64,000 bases of DNA. It comes from Psychrobacillus sp. OK028 (GTDB lineage: Bacteria > Bacillota > Bacilli > Bacillales_A > Planococcaceae). The stretch's first letter is position 1. Every line of letters begins with the position of its first letter. Under the pieces are notes generated by a model, which saw nothing but the letters and a program-made list of their open reading frames with translations, searched no databases and was not told the origin of the DNA. Location: assembly GCF_900103605.1 (NCBI RefSeq), contig NZ_FNHY01000003.1:62001-126000 (forward strand). The letters are read 5' to 3'. A program made the position numbers and the translations under genes. This document shows positions 8,749 to 18,000 of the stretch, piece by piece.

Positions 8749-10461
8749 ATGAGCTTTCGTATGACAAGAAAACAATATTCTGATATGTATGGTCCAACAA
8801 CTGGTGATGCTATTCGTTTGGCTGATACAGAATTGTTTATTGAAATTGAAAAAGACTTTACACGTTACGGAGATGAAGTAGTTTTCGGTGGTGGGAAAGT
8901 AATCCGTGATGGAATGGGAAGTCACCCACTCGCTGTCCGTGCCGATAATGTTCCGGATCTTGTGATTACGAATGTTATTGTATTGGATTATACAGGTATT
9001 TATAAAGCAGATGTAGCTGTCCGTGACGGGAAGATTTTTTCCATTGGTAAAGCAGGCAACCCTCTTTTAATGGATGGTGTGACTATTACAATTGCTGCAT
9101 CTACGGAAATTATCGCCGGTGAAGGGAAGATTTTGACTGCTGGCGGAATCGATACGCATATTCATTTCATTAATCCTGCTCAAATAGAAACAGCCCTAAC
9201 TGCTGGATTGACAACACTCATAGGTGGTGGGACAGGTCCTGCAGAAGGATCGAAAGCGACAACTGTTACACCTGGGGAATGGAATATCCACCGTATGCTT
9301 GAAGCTGCCGAAGATATGCCGATAAACGTGGGATTCCTAGGAAAAGGCCACGCTGCTGCAGTGGAGCCGCTTGCGGAGCAAATTCTAGCTGGTGCTATTG
9401 GACTGAAGGTCCATGAAGACTGGGGCGCAACACGGTCCGCGATTGATATGTCTTTAAAAGTAGCAGATGAATATGACGTCCAAGTCGCACTCCATTCCGA
9501 TACATTGAATGAAGGTGGCTTTGCGGAAGACACAGCTGATGCCTTTAAAGGTCGCGTCATTCATACGTATCATACGGAAGGAGCAGGAGGCGGCCATGCA
9601 CCGGACATTATTAAATTAGCGAGCTATCCGAATGTTCTTCCTTCTTCGACTAATCCAACTCTTCCTTATACAGTAAATACAATTGATGAGCATCTTGATA
9701 TGCTAATGGTGTGCCATCATTTAAGTCCGGATATTCCGGAAGATGTGGCTTTCGCTGATTCACGTATTCGAGGAGAAACAATTGCAGCAGAAGATATTCT
9801 ACAGGATATGGGTGTGTTTAGTATGACAAGCTCCGACTCTCAGGCGATGGGCCGAATTGGAGAAGTCATATTACGGACATGGCAAACAGCCGATAAAATG
9901 AAAAAACAACGGGGTAAACTGGAAGGGGACGAAGGGGTAGGCGATAACAATCGTATCAAGCGTTACGTCGCAAAATATACTATCAATCCGGCAATTACAC
10001 ACGGAATATCTGATTACGTTGGTTCAATTGAAATCGGTAAATTTGCCGATCTTGTGTTATGGTCACCGCAATTTTTCGGAATGAAACCGAGCATGATTTT
10101 AAAGTGTGGACAAGTTGTTCAAAGTTTGATGGGAGATGCTAATGCATCCATACCGACCCCTGAGCCAGTTTTATACCGTCCTATGTATGGAACGATGGGG
10201 AAAGCAAAATATCTAAGCTCTATTACTTTCGTTTCAAAAGCAGCATACGATGATGGTGTTCATAAAAAATTAGGACTCCAAAAGACGGTCCTGCCAGTAA
10301 AAGGCATTCGGTCATTGACGAAAAAAGACATGAAATTAAACGATGCCACACCCGAAATCACGGTCGATCCCGAAACTTATGAAGTATTTGTGGATGGTGA
10401 GCATCTTACTTGTGATCCTGTAGAGGTGGTTCCGATGGGGCAGCGTTATTTCTTATTTTGA
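8749..10461 (+). CDS. ureC: Urease subunit alpha (catalytic, nickel-binding)
   Basis: The catalytic subunit, 570 residues, normal size. The two-nickel site is complete: the metal-binding HIHF near residue 136, the Lys in [11 protein letters not shown] near 219 that becomes carbamylated and bridges the nickels, the HSDTLNE His near 248, GGGHAPD near 275, and the flap MVCHHLSPD with its Cys and His near 320-323. The Asp in [13 protein letters not shown] near 364 is also present. The reaction releases ammonia for nitrogen supply or acid neutralisation. It follows ureB by three bases. Confidence 0.98.
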   Translation: MSFRMTRKQYSDMYGPTTGDAIRLADTELFIEIEKDFTRYGDEVVFGGGKVIRDGMGSHPLAVRADNVPDLVITNVIVLDYTGIYKADVAVRDGKIFSIGKAGNPLLMDGVTITIAASTEIIAGEGKILTAGGIDTHIHFINPAQIETALTAGLTTLIGGGTGPAEGSKATTVTPGEWNIHRMLEAAEDMPINVGFLGKGHAAAVEPLAEQILAGAIGLKVHEDWGATRSAIDMSLKVADEYDVQVALHSDTLNEGGFAEDTADAFKGRVIHTYHTEGAGGGHAPDIIKLASYPNVLPSSTNPTLPYTVNTIDEHLDMLMVCHHLSPDIPEDVAFADSRIRGETIAAEDILQDMGVFSMTSSDSQAMGRIGEVILRTWQTADKMKKQRGKLEGDEGVGDNNRIKRYVAKYTINPAITHGISDYVGSIEIGKFADLVLWSPQFFGMKPSMILKCGQVVQSLMGDANASIPTPEPVLYRPMYGTMGKAKYLSSITFVSKAAYDDGVHKKLGLQKTVLPVKGIRSLTKKDMKLNDATPEITVDPETYEVFVDGEHLTCDPVEVVPMGQRYFLF

Positions 10462-10470
10462 GGTGAAAAG

Positions 10471-10926
10471 ATGATTATTGAAAAAATTGTTGGACATATT
10501 GATGAGTTAAATTCAGATCTTGTTGCTCATATTCATAAAGAAAAAGTGTTCCTTGAAAGCAGTGATTTAGTCAAACGAATTCAACGCGTCAAAACAGATC
10601 ATGGCCGTGAAATCGGACTACGTTTAAGCGAATCCCGCGATTTGAATGCAGGCGATGTACTTTACATGGATGAAAAAAATATCATTTTAATTGAGGTGTA
10701 TCCTGATGATGTGATTGTTATTAAGCCGAGGAACTTGAATGAGATGGGAACAATTGCACATCAGCTCGGAAATAGGCATTTGCCAGCTCAATTTGAAGAG
10801 GATAAGATGCTTGTTCAATATGATTATCTTGTGGAGGAACTACTGGGGGAGCTTGGTCTCCCGTATGTACGTGAAAAACGGAAAGTGAAGAAGGCATTCC
10901 GGCATATAGGACATAGTCATGGATAA
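10471..10926 (+). CDS. ureE: Urease accessory protein, nickel metallochaperone
   Basis: UreE delivers nickel to the UreDFG activation complex. The 151 residues show the N-terminal peptide-binding-like domain ([17 protein letters not shown]) and the C-terminal domain with the metal His in [16 protein letters not shown] (near residue 100). The C-terminal tail is short and ends HIGHSHG, so it has only a few of the histidines of His-rich UreE proteins. GAGGTG precedes ATG 10471. The end overlaps ureF by eight bases. Confidence 0.95.
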   Translation: MIIEKIVGHIDELNSDLVAHIHKEKVFLESSDLVKRIQRVKTDHGREIGLRLSESRDLNAGDVLYMDEKNIILIEVYPDDVIVIKPRNLNEMGTIAHQLGNRHLPAQFEEDKMLVQYDYLVEELLGELGLPYVREKRKVKKAFRHIGHSHG

Positions 10927-11605
10927 CTATTTGCTGTCTTTATTTCAGTTGTGTGATTCCAACTTGCCAACAGGTGCGTTTAGTCATTCATTTGGATTGG
11001 AAACATATATACAGGAAAATAAAGTACATGATAAAGACAGTTTTTCAGAATGGCTGCAAATGTATGTATTAGGGCAGCTCGTCTATACAGACGGGCTAGC
11101 CTGTCGTCTTGCTTTTGAAGGGCTTGAACAAAGTGATGCCCAATCGATCTGGAGCCTTGACCGCAAAATAACGGTGCAAGCTCTTCCAAGAGAAACGCGA
11201 GAAGGAACACATAAAATTGGAGAACGCATGTTGACTATTGGAAATGATTTGTATCCATCTCCCCTACTAACTTTGTATAAAGAAAAAACACGAAATGGAG
11301 AAGCATTTGGTCACCCTGCGATTGTGTTTACAATTATTGCTCACCAGTTAAAAATCCCTTTGAATGTCATTTTATCTACGTATCTTTATTCGTCTATATC
11401 GAGCCTTACCCAAAATGCAGTGCGTGGTATACCACTCGGTCAGACAGCCGGGCAGTTTATTTTACGTGATATACAACAGTGGATTACAAAAGCGGTTGAA
11501 CAAATTAGGACGATGGACATCGCCGATTTTGGCGCAGTGGCCCCAGGACTAGAAATTTCTCAAATGAAACATGAACGGGTACTAATCCGTATTTTCATGT
11601 CATAG
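10919..11605 (+). CDS. ureF: Urease accessory protein
   Basis: UreF is the all-helical partner that binds UreD and gates UreG GTPase activity during nickel insertion. The family hallmarks are present in order: [17 protein letters not shown] at the N-terminus, [15 protein letters not shown] in the middle, [14 protein letters not shown] near residue 165. The 228 residues are normal length. The start lies inside the end of ureE, an overlap that favours translational coupling. Confidence 0.95.
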   Translation: MDNYLLSLFQLCDSNLPTGAFSHSFGLETYIQENKVHDKDSFSEWLQMYVLGQLVYTDGLACRLAFEGLEQSDAQSIWSLDRKITVQALPRETREGTHKIGERMLTIGNDLYPSPLLTLYKEKTRNGEAFGHPAIVFTIIAHQLKIPLNVILSTYLYSSISSLTQNAVRGIPLGQTAGQFILRDIQQWITKAVEQIRTMDIADFGAVAPGLEISQMKHERVLIRIFMS

Positions 11606-11626
11606 AAAGAAAGGAAGTACTTATTA

Positions 11627-12238
11627 ATGGAACCGATTAAAATTGGTGTAGGTGGCCCAGTTGGTGCCGGTAAGACAATGCTTGTCGAAAAATTGACACG
11701 TCATATGAAGGATGATATTAGCATGGCGGCTATTACGAACGATATTTACACGAAGGAAGATGCTAAGTACTTAATAAATAATGGTGTTTTGGCTAATGAC
11801 CGAATTATTGGTGTTGAAACTGGCGGCTGTCCTCATACAGCAATTCGTGAGGATACGTCAATGAATAGTGCGGCGATTGAAGAGTTGAAAAAACGCCACT
11901 CTGACTTGGACTTAATCTTTGTGGAGAGTGGTGGTGATAATTTGGCAGCTACATTCAGCCCTGAACTTGTTGACTTTTCCATCTATATTATCGATGTAGC
12001 CCAGGGAGAGAAAATTCCGCGTAAAGGCGGACAAGGTATGATTAAATCAGATCTTTTCATCATTAATAAAATCGATCTTGCGCCATATGTGCATGCGAAT
12101 TTAGATGTCATGGCTGCTGATACGAGAGTGTTTCGAGGGGAAAAGCCTTTTGTTTTTACGAACTTGCAGGACAATACTGGTCTTGATAAAGTCATCGGCT
12201 GGATTAAACAAAATGCTTTGCTCTCCGGGTTAAGTTAA
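11627..12238 (+). CDS. ureG: Urease accessory GTPase
   Basis: A SIMIBI-class GTPase that powers nickel insertion into urease. The P-loop GPVGAGKT is at residues 9-16, the nickel-binding Cys-Pro-His is in [15 protein letters not shown] near 65-79, [16 protein letters not shown] near 105 is conserved, and NKID near 147 is the guanine-specificity motif. The 203 residues are normal length. AAAGGAAG lies before ATG 11627. Confidence 0.97.
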   Translation: MEPIKIGVGGPVGAGKTMLVEKLTRHMKDDISMAAITNDIYTKEDAKYLINNGVLANDRIIGVETGGCPHTAIREDTSMNSAAIEELKKRHSDLDLIFVESGGDNLAATFSPELVDFSIYIIDVAQGEKIPRKGGQGMIKSDLFIINKIDLAPYVHANLDVMAADTRVFRGEKPFVFTNLQDNTGLDKVIGWIKQNALLSGLS

Positions 12239-12239
12239 G

Positions 12240-13064
12240 ATGGACAAATGGACAGGCGTGTTGCGTCTAAACATGGAGAAAAAAAGGGATAAGACGGTAA
12301 CGAAACAAGTGTATTTCCAAGGTGCATTTAAAATACTGCGTCCCCATTATCTTGATAATAGCGGACAAGCATGTTATTTTCTCATAAACCCGGGGGGCGG
12401 TTATTTAGATGGCGACCGTTACCGAATGGAAATTACACTGGAGGAACATGCTGAACTGATATTGACGACACAGTCTGCTACGAAAGTGTATAGAACACCG
12501 TATACACCAGTCCTACAAGAAAGTGAAATCGTCTTGAAAAAAGGCAGTATACTAGAATACATTCCTGATCCGCTTATCGCCTATCGTAATGCCAAGTTTA
12601 AGCAAAATACGATTATTCGGATGGAAAGTGGAGCTACTCTTTTTTACAGTGACATTTTAACACCTGGCTGGTCTCCGGACGGAGAATGGTTCCGATATGA
12701 TTTACTTCAATTGAAAAATGAAATTTATTTAGATGAAGAATTGGTTTTATTTGATCATTTAAAACTCCAACCCATTGAAGCTGGTGTGAATGGGATCGGT
12801 TATATGGAAGGATATACTCATCTTGGTTCGATGATTGTGATAAGTGATAAAGTAAATGAGGATGTTCTTCAACGATTGTATAATGTAATTGAAAAAGACT
12901 TAGACGAGTGCAAAGCAGGAATGTCTCTCTTGACTGAGGGTGGTTTTACAGTGCGTATACTCGCACATTCTACACAAAAAATTGAAGAACTTATAGCTAA
13001 ATGCAGCACGTTCCTTCGCAAAGAATGGTATGACCGACAACCAGTAACCTTACGAAAATATTAA
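12240..13064 (+). CDS. ureD: Urease accessory protein UreD (UreH)
   Basis: The scaffold that binds apo-urease and receives nickel from UreG through UreF. Diagnostic stretches are YFLINPGGGYLDGDRY (near residue 47), LTTQSATKVYR (near 78) and PDPLIAYRNAKF (near 110). The 274 residues are normal length. It starts one base after the ureG stop and completes ureABCEFGD. No dedicated nickel transporter gene follows, so nickel uptake must be encoded elsewhere. Confidence 0.95.
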   Translation: MDKWTGVLRLNMEKKRDKTVTKQVYFQGAFKILRPHYLDNSGQACYFLINPGGGYLDGDRYRMEITLEEHAELILTTQSATKVYRTPYTPVLQESEIVLKKGSILEYIPDPLIAYRNAKFKQNTIIRMESGATLFYSDILTPGWSPDGEWFRYDLLQLKNEIYLDEELVLFDHLKLQPIEAGVNGIGYMEGYTHLGSMIVISDKVNEDVLQRLYNVIEKDLDECKAGMSLLTEGGFTVRILAHSTQKIEELIAKCSTFLRKEWYDRQPVTLRKY

Positions 13065-13117
13065 TCAGTTAAAATTTTGATGGACCAAAATGTTAAAGAG
13101 ATGAAAGATCGGGGTAA

Positions 13118-13464
13118 GATGGGATAGGTATAATAGAAGGATGCTCTTTTTTTAAACTGTTTACGGTATCCCATTCGTGTTTAGTTCTACTAAAAAAAGA
13201 AGTGAATTCACTGCTTACGTTGGTTCTCTGGCATAATTACTTTTTTGTTAGCTTGCACTATATGTACAATTTAGCAAAGAATGAGGGCTTCTTTCGCCTT
13301 ACTTCAATAGGTGGTATATAGGGTCATTAATTCCAATCTCTTTTTATGTAAAAATTTTATATATAGCCTTTAAGACATTTAAAACATTAACCCCATATGA
13401 TAAGGAAAAACGCTCTACACCGTTGAAAAATATCGCTGCTATATTAGTTGACGATGAGCAGTAA
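13118..13464 (+). pseudogene. Possible remnant of a membrane-protein gene
   Basis: Two neighbouring frames look like pieces of one hydrophobic protein. One runs to about 13304 and includes LHYMYNLAKNEGFFR. The next frame continues YFNRWYIGSLIPISFYVKIL and then TPYDKEKRSTPLKNIAAIL before a TAA at 13462-13464. The join near 13295 implies a frameshift, and no ribosome site is seen at the front. A terminator follows at once. I do not recognise the family, and the call rests only on the coding look of the segments. Confidence 0.35.
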
Positions 13465-13495
13465 TTAATTCAAACATTTACAATTTAATTATTGG

Positions 13496-13529
13496 GAGCG
13501 TTAATCCTAATTGGATCAACGCTCTTTTT
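13496..13529 (+). terminator. Intrinsic terminator downstream of the urease operon
   Basis: GAGCGTT (13496-13502) pairs with AACGCTC (13518-13524), with inner AATCC/GGAT pairing and five T's after. It would end either the ure operon or the decayed gene before it. From here to 13801 I see no gene. Confidence 0.75.
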
Positions 13530-13801
13530 GATGATTTTTTTTAAAACGGGTGCTGTTGTGAAATATAGATCTGATCAAACAGCTCTTTTTTCTTGTTATT
13601 GAGGAAATCATAATATTCTACAACTGCGATTAATGATTAGAGCGTCTTTATTGCAATTCTCCCAACGCGTTTCAGTATAATATAGACACTTGCGCATTTG
13701 TTCTTAACTTAAAGCAACGTTTTAGCTTATTAACAATTAAAGGAATATCATTTAACAAAGTTGAATAAGTGTTATACACACAAATTGTCTGGAGGTATAA
13801 T

Positions 13802-14158
13802 ATGAAGTTTTTTACATTTAGTAAAGAGAATGGGAAAATGATTACGAAATTTGATTCCAATTTTATTATTTCCCGTGTTATTCAAACAGATAAAGCTACT
13901 ACTATAGGATGTATATACTTGGAAGAAAATGGAGTTGTTGGATACCACCAAGCAGTAGTACCTCAATTATTGGTAGTAATGAAAGGAGAAGGGTATGTTC
14001 GTAATGATAAAGAAGAATATTTTAAAGTTCAGCCCGGAGATGCTGTATTTTGGGAAAAAGATGAATGGCATGAAACAAAATCAGATAGAGGATTAACAGC
14101 TATTGTAATTGAAAGTGTTGAGTTAAATCCTTTTTTGTTTTTGCCTTTAAAGGAATAG
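13802..14158 (+). CDS. Cupin-domain protein
   Basis: The 118-residue protein is a single small beta-barrel. The stretch GYHQAVVPQLLVVMKGEGYV is cupin motif 1 and VQPGDAVFWEKDEWHETKS is motif 2, with the Pro-Gly-Asp turn and a His in the expected place. Motif 1 has only one clear metal-type His (GYHQ), so metal binding is possible but not certain. ATG 13802 follows GGAGGT by five bases, so the longer upstream extension is not used. It has no operon partner. Confidence 0.8.
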   Translation: MKFFTFSKENGKMITKFDSNFIISRVIQTDKATTIGCIYLEENGVVGYHQAVVPQLLVVMKGEGYVRNDKEEYFKVQPGDAVFWEKDEWHETKSDRGLTAIVIESVELNPFLFLPLKE

Positions 14159-14302
14159 AAGCTGTTCAACTTACGGGTATTTTAATCAAAGAGGTTAGCA
14201 TAAGAAGGAAATTTTGCAAAAGAAAGAGAATTAAGACAGTGGCAAGTAAATAATCCGACATATTTGTGCCTGAAAAGTTGGACTAATAAAGGGGATACCG
14301 AA

Positions 14303-14767
14303 ATGGAGTATCGGATTGAGAATCTTGATTTTGATATAAAAGTTATAGGTAAAGGAAAGGTAGTCAAAACAAGTAGAGCCTTTAAAACAATTCCTACGCT
14401 TTGGAGTAGTGCTAAAAAAGATGGATTTATGCAACAATTAATAGATATGTCCTGGGAAAAACCAAAATGCACACTTGAAAGTCTTTTGGGTGTTTGTGGA
14501 AAAGAGGCAGCTATTTTGGATGAAGAATTTATATACTTTATGGGTGTCCAATATGATGGTGAGGTTCCAAGTGATATGAAAACGCTCTATATAAAACACA
14601 GTACCTGGGCAGTTTTTCCGGGTATAGCGAATGCTTGGAAGCACCTATACACAGAGTGGGTTCCCATGTCTGAATATGAACTTGCTGATAAACCGTGTAT
14701 CGAATGTTATTATCCATTAAAGCATAAACCTAGAAACGAACTTTGGGTGCCTGTAATCCCTAAATAA
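14303..14767 (+). CDS. GyrI-like/AraC effector-binding domain protein (DNA-binding half missing)
   Basis: The protein matches the C-terminal effector-binding domain of AraC-type regulators: MEYRIENLDF at the start, FKTIPTLWSSAKKDGF, LLGVCG, TWAVFPGIANAWKHLYTEW and ELWVPV at the end. In full-length relatives the words KGDxEMxYRIE sit at the junction after the helix-turn-helix, and here KGDTEMEYRIE is preceded in frame only by about 30 codons without a helix-turn-helix and then a TAA. So it is either a free-standing ligand-binding protein started at ATG 14303 (AAAGGGGA upstream) or the 3' half of a broken regulator. Confidence 0.7.
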   Translation: MEYRIENLDFDIKVIGKGKVVKTSRAFKTIPTLWSSAKKDGFMQQLIDMSWEKPKCTLESLLGVCGKEAAILDEEFIYFMGVQYDGEVPSDMKTLYIKHSTWAVFPGIANAWKHLYTEWVPMSEYELADKPCIECYYPLKHKPRNELWVPVIPK

Positions 14768-14806
14768 ATACATATTAATATTTAGGGAATCAATCTCACA
14801 AGATGT

Positions 14807-14838
14807 GAACTTTTAGCAAATACGAAAGTTCTTTTTTA
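14807..14838 (+). terminator. Intrinsic terminator after the effector-domain gene
   Basis: GAACTTT (14807-14813) pairs with AAAGTTC (14825-14831), followed by six T's. Confidence 0.75.
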
Positions 14839-14986
14839 TTCTATTTATTTACTTATTTCTTACTTTTTTATTTTGTTTTTAGCAGCTGTTTTTTCTTATC
14901 GAACAAAAGAATCAGGTTAGTTGAAGAAGGAGTTATATTCCTAAATGTAGAACTAATAATAAAATTTATCTAAAGTAGGTGATTTT

Positions 14987-15802
14987 GTGAGTAATATTAT
15001 TAATTACTACAATAAGTTTGATGAGTGGGGTCGACTTGAAAGAGAACCTATTGAATTCCAAGTAAATTGGCACTATATAAAAAAATATATTCCTCTAACT
15101 GGAACTGTTCTAGATAATGGTGCTGGACCGGGAAAATATTCTATAAAACTCGCTAATGAGGGCTATATTGTAACACTGACAGATTTAACACCCAAACTTG
15201 TTGAAATTGCTAAAAATAAAGCACATGAGCACTCCTTAGAGGAGTACTTTAATGGTTTTTTTGTTGCTGATTCTAGAGAACTTAATATGATTAAAGATGA
15301 ACATTACGACGCTTCTTTAATGCTTGGTCCTATGTATCATTTACAAGAAGAAACCGACCGTATTAAAGCTATACAAGAATTATATAGAGTTACGAAGAAG
15401 AATGGAATCGTATTTGTTGCATTCATGCCTAGAATCAGACATATATTAACTTCCCTATTACATCCTGAAAATTGGAAACCAAATAATGATATAGAAAACA
15501 TCGAGCGATTTTCAGATACAGGTTGTTTTAATCATCAGGATGAAGGACGTTTTACAGGTGCCTATTACTTTAATATTGATGAAATAAAACCATTTATGGA
15601 AGAGCAAGGATTTGAAAGTTTAGAATTAATAGGTTCAAATGTAGGGGCTATTTTAAATGATGAAAATTGGAACTATTGGAGGGACAAAGGAGAAAAGGAA
15701 GTTGAAAAAATCATAAAAATGCTTATTGAAAAAGCAGATGATCCCTATATCTTAGGCATTTCCTCTCACTTACTTTATATTGGAATAAAAAAGGGGAAAT
15801 GA
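14987..15802 (+). CDS. Class I SAM-dependent methyltransferase
   Basis: The SAM-binding glycine loop VLDNGAGPGKYSIKLA is near residues 42-57, the acidic end of strand 2 is TDLTPKLVE, and motif IV is DASLMLGPMYHL near 106. The C-terminal part (YFNIDEIKPFMEEQGFES) is a typical small-molecule methyltransferase tail. The 271-residue protein starts at GTG 14987, with AGGTGATTTT before it. The substrate cannot be deduced. It is a lone gene in the accessory block. Confidence 0.85.
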   Translation: MSNIINYYNKFDEWGRLEREPIEFQVNWHYIKKYIPLTGTVLDNGAGPGKYSIKLANEGYIVTLTDLTPKLVEIAKNKAHEHSLEEYFNGFFVADSRELNMIKDEHYDASLMLGPMYHLQEETDRIKAIQELYRVTKKNGIVFVAFMPRIRHILTSLLHPENWKPNNDIENIERFSDTGCFNHQDEGRFTGAYYFNIDEIKPFMEEQGFESLELIGSNVGAILNDENWNYWRDKGEKEVEKIIKMLIEKADDPYILGISSHLLYIGIKKGK

Positions 15803-16241
15803 TAGGTTTCTTCTTTAACTCCCATGAAAATTAAAAAATCCTCGAAATCTATAAAATTGCATAACAAAAGGGACTCTGCCTTTTTTTAAAAGCTGAGTCT
15901 TTAGATTGTGTATATTGAACTGAAAGATAAATCAAGAACCAACCCCATTCACTTTAGAATAAAGGCTAGACTGGTGCAATAAACAGGATTAATCTCCCTA
16001 GAGTGCTACTCATATAGTGTCCTACAGTCTGTTAGGCACTGTTGTCGTTGAAGTCATACTATTGCTGGGGCTCTAAGGCATCATAGTTCATCGATCTTCT
16101 TCGCCAGCATTACTTTTCTAAACCCGTTCTGATACAATTTTCTTCCTCGGAAACTTACTCGTGCTAACACGGCATTATAGTTTAATTAGAAAGCGTTAAT
16201 TGATTAAGCAGTAAGTGAACTAAAAAGCAAAGGAGAATATT
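15803..16241. other. Non-coding interval with one palindrome-motif copy
   Basis: A weak two-tier hairpin (GACTC 15872-15876 with GAGTC 15895-15899, inner CTTTT/AAAAG) followed by TTTAG may end the methyltransferase transcript. CTAGACTGGTGCAATAAAC near 15966 resembles the GGTGC motif seen between the following genes. The rest (about 15985-16215) has no open frame with coding character. Confidence 0.4.
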
Positions 16242-16592
16242 ATGTACAGTGTATTATACATATATCCAGTCTTGATAAAGAAAAAGGAAAGGTTTATAGA
16301 AATTAATAAAAAAGCCTCTCTTATTTACAAGGAATATGGTGCTATTGAAGATGATACTTACCAAAGCACTCTTATTAATGCCATGTATGGGTGTCAAGGT
16401 ATGGACTCTTCTGTTGAACTGCATGAAAATGAAACTTTGATGTGCTCAGTTTCTACATTTAATAATAAACATCATCATGATCTAGTTATGGGGAAAGTTG
16501 ACTCTGATAAGCGAATCGAAGAATTATATAATGAAATGATTAATGTTATTGATATTGGCCGAGTCATTCGTGGTGAATTTGAAAAGGTTTAA
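16242..16592 (+). CDS. DUF1428 family protein
   Basis: The 116-residue protein has the DUF1428 (dimeric alpha-beta barrel) pattern: MYSVLYIYPVLIKKKERFIE at the N-terminus, IYKEYGAIEDDTYQ where the family has 'EHGAxxYxE', the middle ETLMCSVSTFNNKHHHD, and a helix that lists residue replacements near VMGKVDSDKRIEEL. The family has no established function. GCAAAGGAG lies upstream of ATG 16242. It stands alone between palindromic intergenic elements. Confidence 0.7.
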   Translation: MYSVLYIYPVLIKKKERFIEINKKASLIYKEYGAIEDDTYQSTLINAMYGCQGMDSSVELHENETLMCSVSTFNNKHHHDLVMGKVDSDKRIEELYNEMINVIDIGRVIRGEFEKV

Positions 16593-16636
16593 TTAGAAAA
16601 TAGATACTTATCTTATTTCTTTAATGGGTGCTTTAG

Positions 16637-16670
16637 AAGAACAAGGCTGTCAGTAGACAGCCTTGTTCTT
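16637..16670 (+). terminator. Perfect 15-bp hairpin flanked by GGTGC motif copies
   Basis: AAGAACAAGGCTGTC (16637-16651) pairs without mismatch with 16656-16670 around the tetraloop AGTA. It lies directly between TTTAATGGGTGCTTTAG (16620-16636) and TTCAACTAAAGGTGCAGG (16672-16689). It may terminate the DUF1428 transcript, but there is no long T run. Its position inside the motif pair suggests it is part of the intergenic element. Confidence 0.6.
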
Positions 16671-16719
16671 ATTCAACTAAAGGTGCAGGATTTTTAAAAG
16701 AAGAAAGGGGGAGTTTCTA

Positions 16720-17373
16720 ATAGAATTAAAAGTATATAAAAATTATATTTGGGTATATTTCATAATATTTTACGCTCTTTGGTGTATTAGAGAATTATGG
16801 TTGGTTCAATATTTAGATTTGATGGACCCCGTTCCAAGAGCTATAATATCAGCCACTATTAAGATAGTTATTTGGGTCATTCCCGTTATTTTATTAGTTA
16901 AAATTATGGAAAAAAGTCAACCATTTTCCTATTTACAGTTACATCATAACTTTAGGAAAGCACTAACATGGATAGGTTGGGTATCACTAGTCTTGCTATT
17001 TTATTTAGTAATAAATCTTATCGTTTTAAATAATAATATTGATATTCAAATAGGATTTAACGGATGGCTTAATACTATTCTATTGGTTGGTATAACTGAG
17101 GAAATTGTCTTTAGAGGTTTTTTATTAAGAAAACTTATGGATTCTTTTAGATTCTGGATAGCAAATACAATTACATCTTTACTCTTTGTATCCATTCATT
17201 TTCCTATTTGGTTTTATAAAGGTCTGTTTGAATTCGCAAATATTCTAAGTTCCATATTAACACTTTTTATATTGGGTATTATATTTGGGTTTATATATAA
17301 GAAAAGTAATTCTCTTTGGTCAGTAATTCTTATTCATTCTTTGTATAATTTGTTAGTGTTACTCTTCTCCTGA
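16720..17373 (+). CDS. CPBP-family intramembrane metalloprotease with probable ATA start
   Basis: The family is shown by GITEEIVFRGFLLRKL (Glu-Glu-x3-Arg motif), then FVSIHFPIWF and FGFIYKKSNSLWSVILIHSLYN, which supply the catalytic glutamates and histidines inside the membrane. The proteins cleave or modify membrane-embedded substrates and are often linked to bacteriocin immunity. The first usable codon in a standard table is TTG 16801, with no ribosome site. The coding frame extends 27 codons further up (ELKVYKNYIWVYFIIFYALW, a first membrane helix) to an ATA at 16720, six bases after GGGGGAG. So either ATA is the start or the start codon has been lost by a G-to-A change. Confidence 0.75.
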   Translation: MELKVYKNYIWVYFIIFYALWCIRELWLVQYLDLMDPVPRAIISATIKIVIWVIPVILLVKIMEKSQPFSYLQLHHNFRKALTWIGWVSLVLLFYLVINLIVLNNNIDIQIGFNGWLNTILLVGITEEIVFRGFLLRKLMDSFRFWIANTITSLLFVSIHFPIWFYKGLFEFANILSSILTLFILGIIFGFIYKKSNSLWSVILIHSLYNLLVLLFS

Positions 17374-17386
17374 CCGGTGCTTTAGT
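17372..17386 (+). repeat. GGTGC-TTTAGT motif copy at the CPBP stop codon
   Basis: GACCGGTGCTTTAGT begins within the CPBP stop codon. It is one of the recurring GGTGC-TTTAGTT elements between the small genes of this block; similar copies are near 16623, 17870 and 53661. Confidence 0.5.
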
Positions 17387-17424
17387 AATGATCATAGGGG
17401 GGCATAGTCAACTCTTTTGCCAAG

Positions 17425-17451
17425 TTGAACTAAAGTGGCAATTTAGTTCAA
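17425..17451. repeat. Perfect inverted repeat TTGAACTAAA / TTTAGTTCAA
   Basis: TTGAACTAAA (17425-17434) and TTTAGTTCAA (17442-17451) are exact reverse complements around GTGGCAA. This is the most regular member of the intergenic palindrome family in the accessory block. No T tract follows, so it is not a simple terminator. Confidence 0.7.
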
Positions 17452-17517
17452 TGAGAACAATCGAAAATTAGAACTTTTAGTAATTTAAATCGTACTGAAA
17501 AACTAGGGAGGGATTTT

Positions 17518-17853
17518 ATGGTTTTCATTATATTGTTGTACGGAATTATAGCGGGTGTTTTTATTTCAAAGAGAAAAATGAAAATGTCTCAAGCAGTAAT
17601 ACCAATGATAGCATTCGCAATTCTTTCAAGTGTTGCTTTAGGTCAAAATTACACAATAAGCTTAATTCCTGAAGTGAATGATGGTATAGGAATTTCCAAC
17701 TTTTTAGCTGCATTTTTATTGCCAGAAGACGGTTGGACAAAAGAAATGTTTTTATCAAAATTCGAATTATTTCTAGGTATTTCTATCGCATTAATTCTAT
17801 TATATTTTTTAGTCATAATTGTTGAAAATTTAAAATCAAATGTTAAAGGATAA
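17518..17853 (+). CDS. Small membrane protein of unknown function
   Basis: The 111 residues have an N-terminal hydrophobic helix (about 2-17), a second segment (26-42), a polar loop with LPEDGWTKE, and a final helix (about 86-102) ending in a basic tail. AGGGAGGG lies five bases before ATG 17518, so translation is well supported. I recognise no family. It occupies one unit of the palindrome-separated array. Confidence 0.55.
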   Translation: MVFIILLYGIIAGVFISKRKMKMSQAVIPMIAFAILSSVALGQNYTISLIPEVNDGIGISNFLAAFLLPEDGWTKEMFLSKFELFLGISIALILLYFLVIIVENLKSNVKG

Positions 17854-17867
17854 GAGGTCATATAGTC

Positions 17868-17887
17868 CTAACTGGTGCATTAGTTAA
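17868..17887 (+). repeat. Imperfect palindrome CTAACTGGTGCATTAGTTAA
   Basis: TAACT (17869-17873) pairs with AGTTA (17882-17886) around GGTGCATT. It is another copy of the CTAAC-GGTGC-TTAGTT element, 15 bases after the stop of the preceding gene. Confidence 0.55.
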
Positions 17888-18000
17888 ACAAGTGGCTACC
17901 TGTAACACCTGTTAAATCAGTTAAAATTACAAAAGAATCCTCAAAAGGAGAAGTAGATAGGAGTAAAATAAGCTAAGTTTATGGAGAGGGGAAAGATAAT

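Noticed and set aside
9180-9560. 126-codon minus-strand ORF inside ureC
   Set aside because: It is an open antisense frame caused by codon use in a conserved enzyme; it has no own signals.
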